A program made the translations under genes and the position numbers. A stretch of DNA of 64,000 nucleotides from Tetrahymena thermophila SB210. Taxonomy: Eukaryota; Ciliophora; Oligohymenophorea; Hymenostomatida; Tetrahymenidae. The notes below the pieces were generated by a model. The model was not told where the DNA came from and did no database searches. It was given only the letters and a program-made list of their open reading frames with translations. Positions 1 to 13,143 of this stretch are shown in pieces. Every line of letters begins with the position of its first letter. Within the stretch, counting starts at the first letter, position 1. The stretch spans positions 1 through 64,000 of the forward strand of contig NW_002476567.1 in assembly GCF_000189635.1 (NCBI RefSeq), read 5' to 3'.

Positions 1-171
1 CCACCCCAACCCCAACCCCAACCCCAACCCAAACCCCAACCCCAACCCCAACCCCAACCCCAACCCCAACCCCAACCCCAACCCCAACCCCAACCCCAAC
101 CCCAACCCCAACCCCAACCCCAACCCCAACCCCAACCCCAACCCCAACCCCAACCCCAACCCCAACCCCAA
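1..171. repeat. Telomere, C4A2 repeat (chromosome left end)
   Basis: About 28 near-perfect tandem copies of CCCCAA read inward from base 1, so the G-rich strand ends at the left edge. This is the Tetrahymena-type telomere added de novo to macronuclear chromosomes. One unit at 28-33 reads CCCAAA and the first few bases are irregular (CCACCCC); either could be assembly noise at a read end. The repeat ends abruptly at 171 and unique AT-rich DNA follows. Confidence 0.97.
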
Positions 172-1602
172 TATAGAAACCATTAGTTTAAAATACATTT
201 TTGAAATAGTTTCAGAGCTTGATTTTTTAATTTTTACTTATAATTAATACTAAGCATTTTTATTTACATTTTTTATTTCCAAAAATAATTCAAAAAAAGT
301 ATAAAAAATTTTTTAAAAAAAAAATAAATATCAATCAAAAAGTAATTATATAATTTTTACTTTGAGATATGCAGGCTTTAAAAAATATTTTTGTTACATA
401 AATTCAACAAGCAGCACAATATTTTTTTCTTCAAAATTAATTGTAAAAAGCATTTAAATAAATTAAACACTTAAATATTTTTAGCACATAAATATTTATT
501 AGCCAAATTTTAAAAAAGTTAAATTTATTAAAAATTAGTCTAAGCAATCTTTAACTTGCTTATAAACAAAGTATTCTTTTAAGTAAATAAATATTTTAAT
601 TTATTTAAAATTAAAATAAAAATAATCTGTTGAAAAGATATATTAATTATTATCTAAGTATATTTTTTGTTTTAATCATTGATTTTAAAATAATATATTA
701 TTAATAAAAAATATTTAATATTATATTTTAAATACTTATAAAATTTTTTTAGGTAGTTTTTACTAAACTTTCAAAGCTAATTCAAATATTTGTTTTTTCT
801 TGTTTACTAAATATATAATGATATTAAATTATAAATAAATATATTTATTTAATGAGATTAATAGGTTTTAAAAAATATTTTTATTCAGTAATTAAATCAA
901 TAAAACTATAATTTTTCATAAAATATTGAAATGAGTTTTTAGAGAAAAAAATTCAAGATTTAAAAATTTATAATAATAATTTATTTATAATAATTAAGGT
1001 ATAAATAGGTAGCTAAATAGTATATAAAAATATGAAAAAATCTATATTGAAATCAATACAAAATTTATTAAAATGAATACAACAAAATTAAAAATAATAA
1101 ACCAATAATTTAGTATTAACGGATGGATGATAAATTGAAAGTAAAAAAAAAAATCTTTTGAATTAAAAAATATTTTAGCTATTCAAAATTAATTATTTGA
1201 TTTATTGATTCTTTTTGAGTTACGTTCAAATCGATTTAGAGTATTATATGTTTGAACGTCAGTCGCTTTTTTTGCAAATTACAATATTTAGCAAGCAGAA
1301 ATAAAATAAACAAGTAATTAAATAAATAAATAAATTTAAGAGCTTTCTGTTATTTATAAATAACATTGCACTTGAAAAGTAATGGCTCTAATTAAGAAAT
1401 ATTATTACATCTTATATTATATAAATAAACATTAAGCTTATTAGTTGAAATTTATGTTTTATTTTCAAATGTAAATTTTTTTGGCGAAAGCATTCATTTT
1501 TTTAATTAAAATTAATATTCAATCATATTAAATATATATAAGCTAGCTATATAAGAAAGAGTAGAATTAAAAAGAAGAATAACATTTAGCTGAATAAAAG
1601 AA
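172..1602. other. Gene-free subtelomeric tract
   Basis: Very AT-rich, homopolymer-rich DNA between the telomere and the first gene. I see no reading frame with coding character, no tRNA and no subtelomeric repeat family. The only structured element is a perfect 9-bp inverted repeat at 1222-1230 and 1251-1259, listed separately. The promoter of the histidine kinase gene presumably lies in the right part. Confidence 0.7.
1222..1259. repeat. Subtelomeric 9-bp inverted repeat
   Basis: ACGTTCAAA at 1222-1230 is matched exactly by TTTGAACGT at 1251-1259, leaving a 20-nt loop. It is unusually GC-containing for this tract and lies about 340 bp upstream of the first gene. It could be a protein-binding site or a small hairpin; the sequence alone does not decide. 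Confidence 0.4.
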
Positions 1603-3982
1603 ATGATAGAAGAATCTAAATTATCAAAAAATATGTCATTCCAAAATTAAAAGAAAAGTAAATTTGAGCGCTATAACTAGAACTTATAGCCCATAAAAAT
1701 TCCGAAAATTTAACATATTACTCAAACAACTTAGTATTCATAGTAGAAAAAATTTAATCTAAATTTTATTCTTAATGGTAATCTTATCTTTGACAATTTG
1801 ATGATTGAAAATAAATTCCAAAAGAAAATTTAAAATAAATTTATATCTCTCAATAAATACTCATTTTGGAATTTGATTGCTTATTACTTTGTAAGAGTTA
1901 TTTAGAGCTCTAACGATAATGAGAGAATAATATCTAATTTAGTTTATTACATAATTATGCTAGTCTCTTTTATAATCATTTAGTTAATCTATCACTTCAA
2001 ACAGGAATTTTTATAAAAGATTAAGGTCTATCCTTTCATATTTGTCATCTCTTGTGTTGGATACGTCAATATTTTATTGTGGCAAGGTGTCTACTTAAAC
2101 TATCAAATCAATACTTCAAAGTAACCAATCTAAAAGGTTTCCATTTAGTATTTAGATTTAATATTAAATGAGTATTAATTAATGTTTTTAATGTTTATTT
2201 GGATGAAATGGTTTTGGAAAACAACTACCGTAATAATGGTGACAATCATTCAAAGTGTATTTATTTTAGACGATAGGTACACATAAACACTTGGCGTTAT
2301 TCTGATGCTTGTATAAATGATTGCTTTTTATTTATCTGAATATAACAATAGAACTGAATTCATTAATTAGTAGTAGAAGTAACGTGATTTAAAATAGCTT
2401 GTAGAAATAATGAAAACAAAATTACCTATTGGTGTAGCAATTTTCCAGAAAAACCATATTAATCAATATGAGCAGCAAGCTTAAAAATTTGCCTAAAAAA
2501 AGAAAGACAGCATTGTTTATCAATAAAGTATTTTACCCTTAAGCATCCAAAAAAATCATCATTATTCTTAATAAGAAATTAAAAACTTAAAAAATAATTC
2601 TGATAAGTATATCAGTTGTTCAAATATTCGTGATTAAAAGAGTTCAGTATTAATTTAGCAGTTTCCCAATTAGGAAACTAAATTAGATATAGATATTCGC
2701 TTTATAAATGATATTCTATTTTAGCAAGCTTTTAACATAACTGATTAATAACAACAATAGTATTCGAATAATTTTTGTTCTAAAGGACTTGATGATTCAC
2801 AAATAAAGATGAAAAAAAGTAATTCATCTTCTAATTCAAACAGCAGCAGCGGTCAAAAATCTCAAAATATAAACATTGATAATAATTTAAGTAAAATTAG
2901 AGAAAAGGAATATAGCAGTGGAATGAATCATTCTCGTTTTTCTAATAAATACAATGTAAGTAATGATAATGTATTAGAAATGAAAAATCTTTATACAAAT
3001 AATAATAATATCACAGAAGCAAATAATCTACTTCTTACAGAATGCTATGAAAAATAAAAGAGATATAATAATTTTAGAATTAAAGATAAAATTACTTAAC
3101 AATCTGTTCATTAGTTTTTAGAATCGTTATATGTGCCTTAAAGATAGAATAATCCAAAAAAATAATATAACTCTAAAATGTAAAACTAAGACGATGAAGA
3201 TTAAATAGGGTTTTACACTAATTTTGCAGAAGTAAGAAGACAACAGTAGGATAACAGATCCAGCAGCGGATAAAAAATAAATTTTAAATAATTGATAAAT
3301 AACTTTTTTTAGGCTAATGAAGAAAGCCCGACTCGCTCGCAAAGGTAAAATTTATTCTATGAGTAAATGAATTAATACATATATTTTTTTAATAAATAGA
3401 TTAAATAATTTTGATCGCATGTATTTTAATTGCTAACAAATCTTGGATAGACCACGCAAAGAAACAAAGGCAGATTTAGCTGCCAGATCTAATAATAATG
3501 ATGATAACTTAAAATAATATGATATAAAAATTACATCTGTAATTTTGAATGGTGAGCCAGCATTAATTGTAATGATTAATGATTCTACTGACAGATTTAT
3601 TATGTAGTAAATGAAAGTAATTTAATTAATTTGTTTATTATTATTATTATTATTTAACAGTAAAAATTTTATTTTTTATTAGGAATCATCGGAATTTAAA
3701 TCCTAGTTATTGAATTATATTTAGCATATTGCTAAAACGCCGCTTAACTCTATAATTTAGCTAAGTGAAACGATGGAGTAGTGGTTCCCTCTCTCACCGA
3801 ACAACAAATAAATCTGCAACGATATCAAAGATAACTTAGAAATAATAAAGAAAAATGGGCTGATTCTTCACCACTAAGTACAAAGTATCATAGATCTTTA
3901 ATAGATAAATTGCAATTCTAAAATACAAATAAAGACAGATCTTATAGATTTATACACAGTTATTAGAGAAGTATTTAATTAC

Positions 3983-4013
<31 letters not shown>

Positions 4014-7000
4014 TATTCATTTATTAATTTTATGAAATTAATGAAAAAAATGTTTTAATAAATAATAAAATAATAAACAAATAAAGGTTTAAGAGCTATT
4101 TTAGACAGAAATTGAAGGTAAACACTTAAAGTTTGAGATTGATCTAGAAGAAGAAAATATAGAGATGCAGACAGACGAAAACAGATTAACTTAAATTTTA
4201 ATTGAAATGATAGGAAATTCTGTTAAATTTACCAAAGAAAATGACTCAATAAAAATTCAAGCTTCAATATAAAAAACATACACAGTCAGTTTAATTTGTA
4301 TAACGATTATTGATACAGGTTCAGGAATGTCTCCTGAGCAAGTTGCTATAATAAACTCAAGCGCTTCATTAGAAAATATACCTGTTCCTAATAGTCATTT
4401 CAGATAAGGTCCTGGAATTGGCTTAGAAGTATCTAGGAAATTAATAGGACTATTAGGTCCTTTTTCTAAATTTAACTTAAAATCTGCTGTTGGAGAAGTA
4501 AATATTTTTTTTAATTGATATAAATTAAGTTAAATATTAATAAAAGGGATGCTAATTTAAATTTTGGCTTTATATGAATTTGAATGAAAAAGAAGCTGCT
4601 GAAAAAAGCAACAGAATGATGAGAAAAACTTCAGATTTAATCTTGGAAAAGGATGATATTCCATCTTATGATAAATTTGTGATAAGTAATAAATTATAAC
4701 ACATGGAGATTATGATAGATCCTTTCAGCATAATTCCACAAGTTATGTACAGTAACAAAGATTTCAACCATTTCATACAATCTAGGAGGTCTTCAAAGTA
4801 ATCAGGAGCTTCATTTTCTCCTAAATAAGCTAGAACTACAGTAGGAGGAGTCTTAGGTTACAGCTCTTCTTTTTCCAATAACAATTAACTTACTTAGCTT
4901 TAAAATTAGTTTTTATTGGAGCAGTAAACACTTTAAGCATAGATAATGAAAAAAAGAAGTCTTTATAGAATGAACTACTCTCCTTAAATTGTGATAAGAA
5001 AAAGAGACATGACTTTAAATACATACATGTAAGAGTAATAGAAAAATCCACTTGCAATTTATATCAAACCTAAAACTTCTTAAGCGAAATTAACTCCAAG
5101 TAATTCATAGAAAGATTTAAATAATGAATAAACCGAGGAAGATAAAATCATCAAAGAAAATTAATCAGAAAATGCTAAAAAAGATGACAATAGCTTAAGT
5201 TCTCCCAAAAAGCTTGAAGAATTTAATTAAAATAACAACAAATGTACCCCAGTTGCTTCTAAAAATTTGAATAGCTAATTTAAAAAAAATATTTCTAATT
5301 TTAATTAAGCTCCTTAAAATTAAAATCATTCTAAAGCAACTACTGCAATGAGAAAATTAAAGTCAAATGTAAGTTTAGATAGCTTGGACACTCTTTTGAG
5401 ACCATTCAGGCACTTTAATAAAAAGCATACTTTACAAATGAGAAGTAAATAAGAGAGTAGCAAGTTTTAAAGATCAAACAGGAAGTTTTTATCAAACAGC
5501 TATCAGGCGAGCTAAGAATATCATAGTACTACTCTGTCACCTTGCATAAAAAAATCTACTCTTACTAATTAATCCCAACAAGTTGTAAATTCTCAAGTAC
5601 TTAATGAAACAAAAAATTATTCCACTTACTTCACTTAAGCTTTAGATAATAATAATTACAACAAAATTAGAAGTGAAAGTTAGTTCAAAAAGAACCCCTA
5701 AAATTTTAAAAAAACATAATGTATTTATTTATTTATTAATTAATTATATTTAAATTTATTTAATATTAATTTATAAATAAACATTTATTGACACAATAGA
5801 TTTTAATTAGATGATATTAATTGTTTTATTTTTATATTAGATCACAGAAACTAATCGATTGAAGATCCATTCACTTAGCTTCTAAGAAAACAAGATCATC
5901 TTTATAAAAGTACAAAGTTAAAGGATCTTTCAGGAGAAGAAAGCGAAAATGACGAATTAGATGAAGAAAATGAAGTTGACGATACAGTTAACAGCTAAAT
6001 CGATGGAAACGCTAATTAAAACTCAATCATTAGTTAAAATTTAAAGAATAGCAAAAAGCTCTTATCTTTAAGCAAGGGTTTTTTGAGTCCTAGATCAAAT
6101 AAAGAAGGCTAATCTGGTACTGAGAGTCATAATCTTGTTTAAACAACTAGATATTCTATTGATAAAAAACATTTACAATCGCCTCTTTCTGAAAATTTAA
6201 ATACAGAGATAAGCTTCCTTTAGTTAGAATTAACTGATGAATTTGGTGGTTATTAACAAGAAAAAAATGATGTAAGAAATCTGAATATAAAATCAAACGA
6301 AAAAGTTTTTGTCAATAGAAATTAAAAAAAAAATGCTGGAACATTAAAATATGAGAATCAACAATAACAATTTACTTTCAACACAATAAAAAATTCTAAT
6401 TTTTCTTAAATATCATTAAGAAATTTAGACTCTTGTATATAAATTTAAGAAGATAGACTGAGTATAGTATCCTTGCAATCTAATAATTCTCATAAATTTT
6501 CTCGTCCCCAGGAAAAATCGCATTATCACTCTCTAACTCACATACCTGATTCTGCTACTAATTAAAGTCCTAGAATGAAAAAGAGACATGAATAAAAAAG
6601 TAGTCTGAAAAAACATAAAAGACAAAGTCATTCACCAATAGAAGCTTTGCCAACATAACAAAATGATAATTAACTTAGACTGCCTGTGGGGAAAAAATGT
6701 ATACTCAACACCACTAGCTTTGCTGATAAGGAAAAGAATAATATTTAAAGTGGAGCTAAGCATGCAATTGCAACTTAAGGAGTGTCATTTTTGCTTCCAG
6801 ATTAAAACGAATACGGAAAAATGAATCAAAAGGAACCAAGGATAGTAAACATTTAGATAGAAAAAACTTAAATTTCTAAAAATGAAGGTGAAAGTACTTT
6901 TAGAGAATATATTGAAGATAAACTAACTCCAGGCAAAAATAGGAAGAGTCTGCAATAATCGAATAGGGGAAGTATTGATGGATAGAAATTTAATTTTATT

Positions 7001-7825
7001 TATTCATTAGATAACTTGGTACCCTTAACTGAAAAGGTACAATCGCCAAACAGTAAAGAATAGATTAATGAAGGTAATTAAAACTAGAATAATACATAAA
7101 TTAGAACAAAAATATTAATTAAGAAAGATACTGCAAATGATCCTTAATTATTAAACATTTAAATAAATGCTTTGGATAATACTGAATAAATATATTCTAG
7201 TTAAGTCTTAGATGATTAAAAGTCATAAAATAAAATGTTTTTAAACACTTACTAGTAGAACATTCATTAATAACAAAGACAGTAGCAATTTACTGCCAAT
7301 TAAGTTGTTAAGAGCCATTCATCTATAGGAAACAAACAGGTAAAGCCTACTATGAATACAATAATGAGTCATGATATTGATCAAGACATATTCGATACTC
7401 TATTTCCAGAAGATACCCTAATCCTTATTGTAGATGATACTACATTTAACAGAATAGTACTCAAATAGATGTTTAAAAGCTCATAAAATATAGTTATACA
7501 AGAAGCTATTAACGGGTAAGATGCTATAGATAAAATAAAAACCCTGAAAGAAACATAAAATAGAACTTTTAACTTAATATTTATGGATCTAAATATGCCA
7601 ATCATGGATGGATTTGAAGCTCTTAAGCAAATATAAAATCTAATTCATTAAAAATATATCTCATGGGTTCCTGTAGTAGCAGTAACAGCTTATGATACTG
7701 AAGTCGAGAATTGCAGAAATAAGGGATTCGATGGATTCATCTCAAAACCTGTTCGTATCAAAGAAATGGTTAGAAGCCTTATCAGAATAATAAGTATTAT
7801 TGAGGCTTCTCAAGAACAATAATGA
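1603..7825 (+). CDS. Hybrid sensor histidine kinase with C-terminal receiver domain
   Basis: Exons 1603-3344, 3400-3616, 3683-3970, 4087-4497, 4547-5720 and 5841-7825 give 1938 residues. About five hydrophobic helices lie at residues 110-250, so the sensor half is probably membrane-embedded. A dimerisation/H-box follows with the presumed phospho-acceptor His668 (HIAKTPLN), then an HATPase_c domain with N-box Asn793 (NSVKFT), G1 box at Asp825 (DTGSGM) and G2 box GPGIGL. About 930 residues of Gln/Asn/Ser-rich linker lead to a receiver domain with acidic pair Asp1809-Asp1810, phospho-Asp1860 (MDLNMP) and a SKP lysine motif. It would autophosphorylate on His and pass phosphate to its own receiver. 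The residue after His is Ile rather than the usual Glu/Asp. It is the gene nearest the telomere. Input signal unknown. Confidence 0.9.
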
Positions 7826-8374
7826 CTGATCAACCAAATAGTAATATTATAGTAAATTTCTTAATAAATTAAATTACTAAGTTTATATATATTAAAAATA
7901 CATGCAAAATTAATTTATTCAGTTTTATGTTTGTTAGAATATTGCCTAAATTAGCATTTTTATTCATTATTATTAATTAAAATTGAAAACAAACACTATT
8001 GATTGATTAATAAATTTATATATTTATTTTATTGATTGACTGATCCAAGAATTAATTAATAAAAATACTACATTTTTGTTCATCATTAACATTATATAGA
8101 CATAATATTCTAATATCTCATAATCAATAAGAGATAGATAAATAGATAAATTAGCTAAGTCATAAAATTAATAAATAAAATAAAATATTATTTAGCCTAT
8201 CAAAATTATATTATGAAGATAGAATTAATTCTAGATTTGCTATGTTAATTTTTTTTTAATAATGTTTATTTTTATTAAATTAACATGGATTTATAAAAAT
8301 TTATTATAAAGAAACAAACAAACAATTAATTAATTTCTGATATATATTTTTTTAAATTTTTGCTAAGTTGATAA
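7826..8374. other. Intergenic, convergent gene ends
   Basis: AT-rich spacer between two genes that point at each other. It holds short runs of ATTA/TTAA repeats and no recognisable feature; presumably the 3' UTRs of both neighbours. Confidence 0.6.
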
Positions 8375-9609
8375 TCAAAAGCTTTTTTTTTGTTATTTGC
8401 TCTACTAAATTTCTTCTTCACCTTAATCATTAGCTAACTATTCTTGCTTTTGTTTGTCAAATCCCATAGTAAAGAAAACACTCTCTCTATTTATTTAATC
8501 TATTTTTTAAAAGCAATTTGCTTCAAGAATCTTCTCATCTGATTTATCTTGACATTCTTAGTACATTTACCAGTCATAATTATAATCTCCTTTTCTGTTT
8601 TTTAATGGTCTGTCGCCCTCATTTATTTCTTTTTGCAAAAATTTACAAAGCTATATTGCATATTTCCTAAATCCTAGGTTGCTTAGAGAAGTCAAAATTC
8701 TTCTGATTCTTAAAACATTATGCCCACAAACAGCGTCTTCGTATCTTTCTTTGTAATTCTTATTTCTTTTGAGTTCTCCTGTTATGTAATTTTTAATACT
8801 CATTCCATAAAAGTCAAGCATCATTTCATAACTTTTAACTATTCTTTTTGCTAATAGAGGTTCTACCAAAAATATTTCAATTTCCTCATCACTTAGCTCT
8901 TTAGATTAATAATTGAAGCTTGATTTATATTTGTTAGGGAATATCCATTAGATATAGGCATGATCATACTCAAGTATTTAATAATTTTAATATCTATAAT
9001 GAATTTATTCTATCAATTCGCTTCTACCGAAGTTAGATTTCTTGATGCCTGCATAAAATAAAACGTTTGCATAATTGACCAGGACCGGGTCATTTTTTCC
9101 TTTGCATTTTGATAAAATTTTTTTATTTATTCTAGACTGATCTTCTTACTCACTATCCAACCCTTCTTCCTATTAATTTATTATTTATGGTTAGTAGCAA
9201 AATTTAAAAATACTTTTTAAACAATCCATAATTGATTTTTTATTATTTATTTTTAATTTAAAAAATATCAAAATTTTTTTATATTTACTTCCAAGATATT
9301 TTATGGCTAATTTGATGAAATCATCGCACCATTTTAGATTTTTTAAGAATTGCTTTCAGCCTATAAGTTATTATATTAATATTTTTAAGCTTCTTAATTG
9401 CTCTATTGTTAAGCTTTTTATTTATAACTCATATCAATCTTTTGAGTTTCAGCTTTAGTTGTTTCAATATCCATAGATTGATTTCTTACTGATGGAAACT
9501 CTTGCTTGGAGTTATTATCTCCTTAGTTAATATCTTAATTATTTTATTAGATATCAGTCTACTAGACTACTTAATTGATTATTTATTCTTCCACTTTTTG
9601 ACTCTCCAT
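8375..9609 (-). CDS. OGFr-domain protein
   Basis: Two exons on the minus strand (9609-9289 and 9169-8375, intron 9170-9288) encode 371 residues. The first about 110 residues are Gln/Asn-rich. The rest matches the conserved region of the opioid growth factor receptor family: a core DHAYIQWIFP near residue 178, then SYEMMLDFYGM and a basic helix with LRIRRILTSLSNLG. These blocks correspond in order and spacing to the OGFr N-terminal domain of animals, fungi and bacteria. The molecular function of that domain is not established outside vertebrates. The C-terminal 60 residues contain a DWYNYDG block and an acidic tail. The ATG at 9609 was chosen as the only in-frame start before the conserved region that fits the splice phase. 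Confidence 0.85.
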
Positions 9610-10044
9610 TTTCTATTTTTTACCAATGATTTCAAAATATTATTTTAAAAAAATGTTTGCTTCTCTATAAAACTCTTAAAAAAATACTTTGATTTTTGAG
9701 ATTTTTCTTCTATTTTTTGATAATAAATTAGAATTTATATTGATCAAAATCTGCAAAATGTTGTTATTAACAAAAATTGAAGAGATAAAATTAATAGAAA
9801 TAATATATCAATCAATGGCTTTTGAAAAATAATCAATTTATTCTCTTTTTTTGATTAAATTATTATATTGAAAAATATATTTTATATATAATATAGAGAG
9901 ATAGATAGATACATACATAAATACAAAAGCAAGCATAAATAATTTCATAATATTGTTTTATTTTCGAGCTTGAATTCAAGCTCATTAAAAAGTAATTAGT
10001 TGATAAAAAGGATAATTTTAGATAGTAAAATATAAGCAATCATC
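9610..10044. other. Intergenic spacer
   Basis: AT-rich spacer between two minus-strand genes. It should hold the promoter of the OGFr gene and the 3' UTR of the RING gene. Short GATA runs (about 9898-9915) and no coding frame. Confidence 0.55.
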
Positions 10045-13000
10045 TCACAAGAAGCTCATTTAAGAATATTTGTTATTATTTATGACATAGTTGTTATCAT
10101 ACATAAATTAGTTTTCTTTTTAATCATCCTCAAACAAATTAATCTTTTGATTTTGAGAAAATTTTGTTACAGATTTCTTGTCAAATATATCAAATTCATC
10201 ATTTTGATAATAGCTTCTTGCATTAGAAATGATGTTTTGTTTGATATTATTAACAGGTATAGTATTTATTATTAGCTTATCGCGAGATTGTAGATTATTT
10301 TAGTTTATGACCAAATTATTATGATTTTATTTAACTGAACCATTTTAATTTGATTCATGTTTAATATTTTAAACAAAGTTGTTGTTGTTAGCTTATTATT
10401 AATTATTTGATAGATAATTATTATATCTATTATCACTAAAATTAATGCCTTTATTACTAATTTCGCTGATTCTATCTTCATCAAAATTAACGTCTGTATC
10501 ATCAATTGTTTTATATGATGAGAACTATTTCAGTTGTACTTCTTCATTTAAGTTTTTATTTGGTTGCTTTTAGATTTGTTCATCTTCCTTTCTGCTTTCT
10601 TCGAAATACACGAATCGGTTTTAAATTTTATTTGAATTTACTGATTCTTTAATTTAGAACTAGCTTGAAATATTTTAAAATGATTAATCAGTAAAAATAC
10701 TTTCGTGTTAGTCGAAATCAATATCTTGTTATCCAAAACTAAATAACTCATTTTAACCATTTTATTCTTATTTTTTCATGTCTTATTAATTAATTTGTTC
10801 ATTATTATCATCAAAGCAAGCTTTTTAAAATTCAAATTAGGAGAAGCTGTTTTCTTGTTATTAGTTAATATTTTACTCGAATTCATCTTCCAAGCTCTCT
10901 TCTGAACTATCTTCATAATTCACATCTTCGATTTCTTCAAGGTTGTTAAAATCGCTACTTTGAGCCATTATTCCCTCATACTGTCCAAATAAATGTTTTT
11001 AATTATTTTAAACTCCTCTTTAATGTTCAAAAGGTTAAATTTCTGATTCATCACTAAAAAGCTAACCAACTTATATCATACAATTTAAATGCTCTTAAAT
11101 CAATTCTGCTGAAACACCAAATACTCTTTCAGAATAATTTTTGTTTTTGTTGAACTAAATCCTTTGCTATGATGAATGAGCATTTTAATAAAATTAAAAT
11201 TAATTTTAATCATCATTTTAATATTTTTATTCCTCTTCTTACTCATCTTGATTATCGTCTTAATTTTCATTAAAATTTAATTAATTTTTACAATTAAACA
11301 AATTTTCATCAGTCAAAAAATCATATTCTTCATCAGGATTTTTTTCAAACAGTATGTTTTAAGGTAAGTTCAAACTTTCTTTAATTTGATTTTCGCATAT
11401 TTTTTATTAATTCTTGTTAAAATTTATATTGTTTATGACTTCTTTTAAAACGCTATTCTTTTCCATTTCTGCATCAGTTGCTGAGTTTTTATTTGAATTA
11501 TCTTCGCTGCTTTATTAAGAATTGTTAGTTTATACATTTGATTCACTTTAATCTTTACTTTCGTCTTTGCTATTTTTTATATTTTAATCAGGATTGACAG
11601 TTTCTGATGGAAGAGGAAGAATATTAAAATGCTAGTTGTAATCTTGCATGAAAATATCAATTTCTTTACTTTCCATTTCTTTCTTTAGGAAAATAAATGT
11701 TTATTATGTTCGAGGAGACAGCTAAATGAGCTCTCTGTTAAGTGTTTACTCTAAATTAGCCTAATTTTTTTGTTCATCTTTATTTTTGCTTTCTTTCTCT
11801 CCAGTAAAATTAAATTCTGTATTTTCAATCATTAAATTTTGAAATTTTTATTAAATATTTTGATTCTATTCTTATTATATTTTGTGTAATCTTGATTATT
11901 AAAAGCTCAAATATTCTTCCAAATCTTAGCTTTTACGACACATAGGACACTTTTGATTTTTGATAATCCATCTATCTATGCATACGGAGTGGAATATATG
12001 ATTACATAATAGCTCTTTTTGCTCATCTTATTCTTTGAATTCTATGTAACAAATTGGACAATTATCTTCTTATCCATTAGAATCGCAGCAGTCAATTTAG
12101 GTAGAATTTTATTTACTCAGTGAAATTTAATATTTCTTTGAAGGAATCATTTATAACAAGAAAATACCTTATTTGTAATTCCAAACTTCATGTGCTAATA
12201 AAGTTAAATCATCATCAATATAAGACTCGTCGAACAAAAAGGCTGCTCTTTTTGATTAAAAAGCTAGGATTTTTAACTTAAACGATAGAATAAAATGCTC
12301 GTTTTCGTGTGCAATATTAGACATTTCAAGTGAAACTTCTCCAATCATTTACTTTAGCTCCATTTACAGTCTATTAATTGGATGCTCAGAAATATTATAA
12401 GCTTCCAAAATATAGTAAAAGCTTTACACATACTTTTTGAAGTACCAAAGAAGCTTTGAGATATATATTAGGCTCTTAGCTATGTTAATATCAAGAGTAC
12501 CTAAAATTGATTTTCTTATTTAGCATGATTCATATTCATATTTCAAAGCTTCCTCTAGTCTACCAAGAAGACACAGAATACTTGACATTCTGTGCATAGT
12601 AAAGGCCACTTACTCGCTGTTATTGCCATATATTTTTTTGTTTAAAAATAAAATCTCAAATAACTTATCAAGAGCAGCAAAGTAGTTTTCATTTCTTATC
12701 AAATTGCTTAGATTATTTTCTAAGTGAAGAATATTTTTTTTTATTTCTTTTTTGCTACTTTCTTTTCTATCATTGAAAAATACAACGCTATTTATATTTG
12801 AATGTATAGATGATGTTTCTCTACTTTGATTTTCACTGAAAGTTTACCTCTCTAAATCATTTTCAATTTTTTATTATGATTTACTTTTTAGATCTTTTAT
12901 TTGTGAACCTTATTTTAAATCAGAGGGATTCGCTTTAAGTTTTCTTCTATTGTCTGAATGAGCCTCGAGAGCTTCAAAAGTAATCAAGTCTTCTTCTAAG

Positions 13001-13143
13001 GGTTAATTATTTTGATGATATGTAAATGAGTTTTAAGGGTGCTATTTTTTGATTTCTTTTTCAATTTTATTCAACTACTCTTACTGATATGCTTAGTAAT
13101 GGATTGATTTCTTGCTTTAAGAAGAAGTGCTTTTATTTCCCAT
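10045..13143 (-). CDS. RING-H2 finger protein with helical-repeat region (putative E3 ubiquitin ligase)
   Basis: One uninterrupted exon of 1032 residues. The N-terminus MGNKST fits an N-myristoylation signal (Gly2, Ser/Thr6), so membrane attachment is plausible. Residues about 180-260 look like TPR-type helix pairs ([20 protein letters not shown]). A RING-H2 finger starts at Cys362 (CPIC) and runs through [13 protein letters not shown] to KCPMCR, with the C3H2C3 spacing intact. RING fingers of this type recruit ubiquitin-conjugating enzymes. The remaining about 620 residues are a Gln/Asn/Asp/Glu-rich, probably disordered tail with several acidic clusters. Substrate unknown. ATG at 13143 is followed at once by the myristoylation-like sequence, supporting that start. 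Confidence 0.88.

Noticed and set aside
1224..1237. GTTCAAATC, tRNA B-box-like
   Set aside because: No A-box or cloverleaf around it; it is the arm of the inverted repeat.
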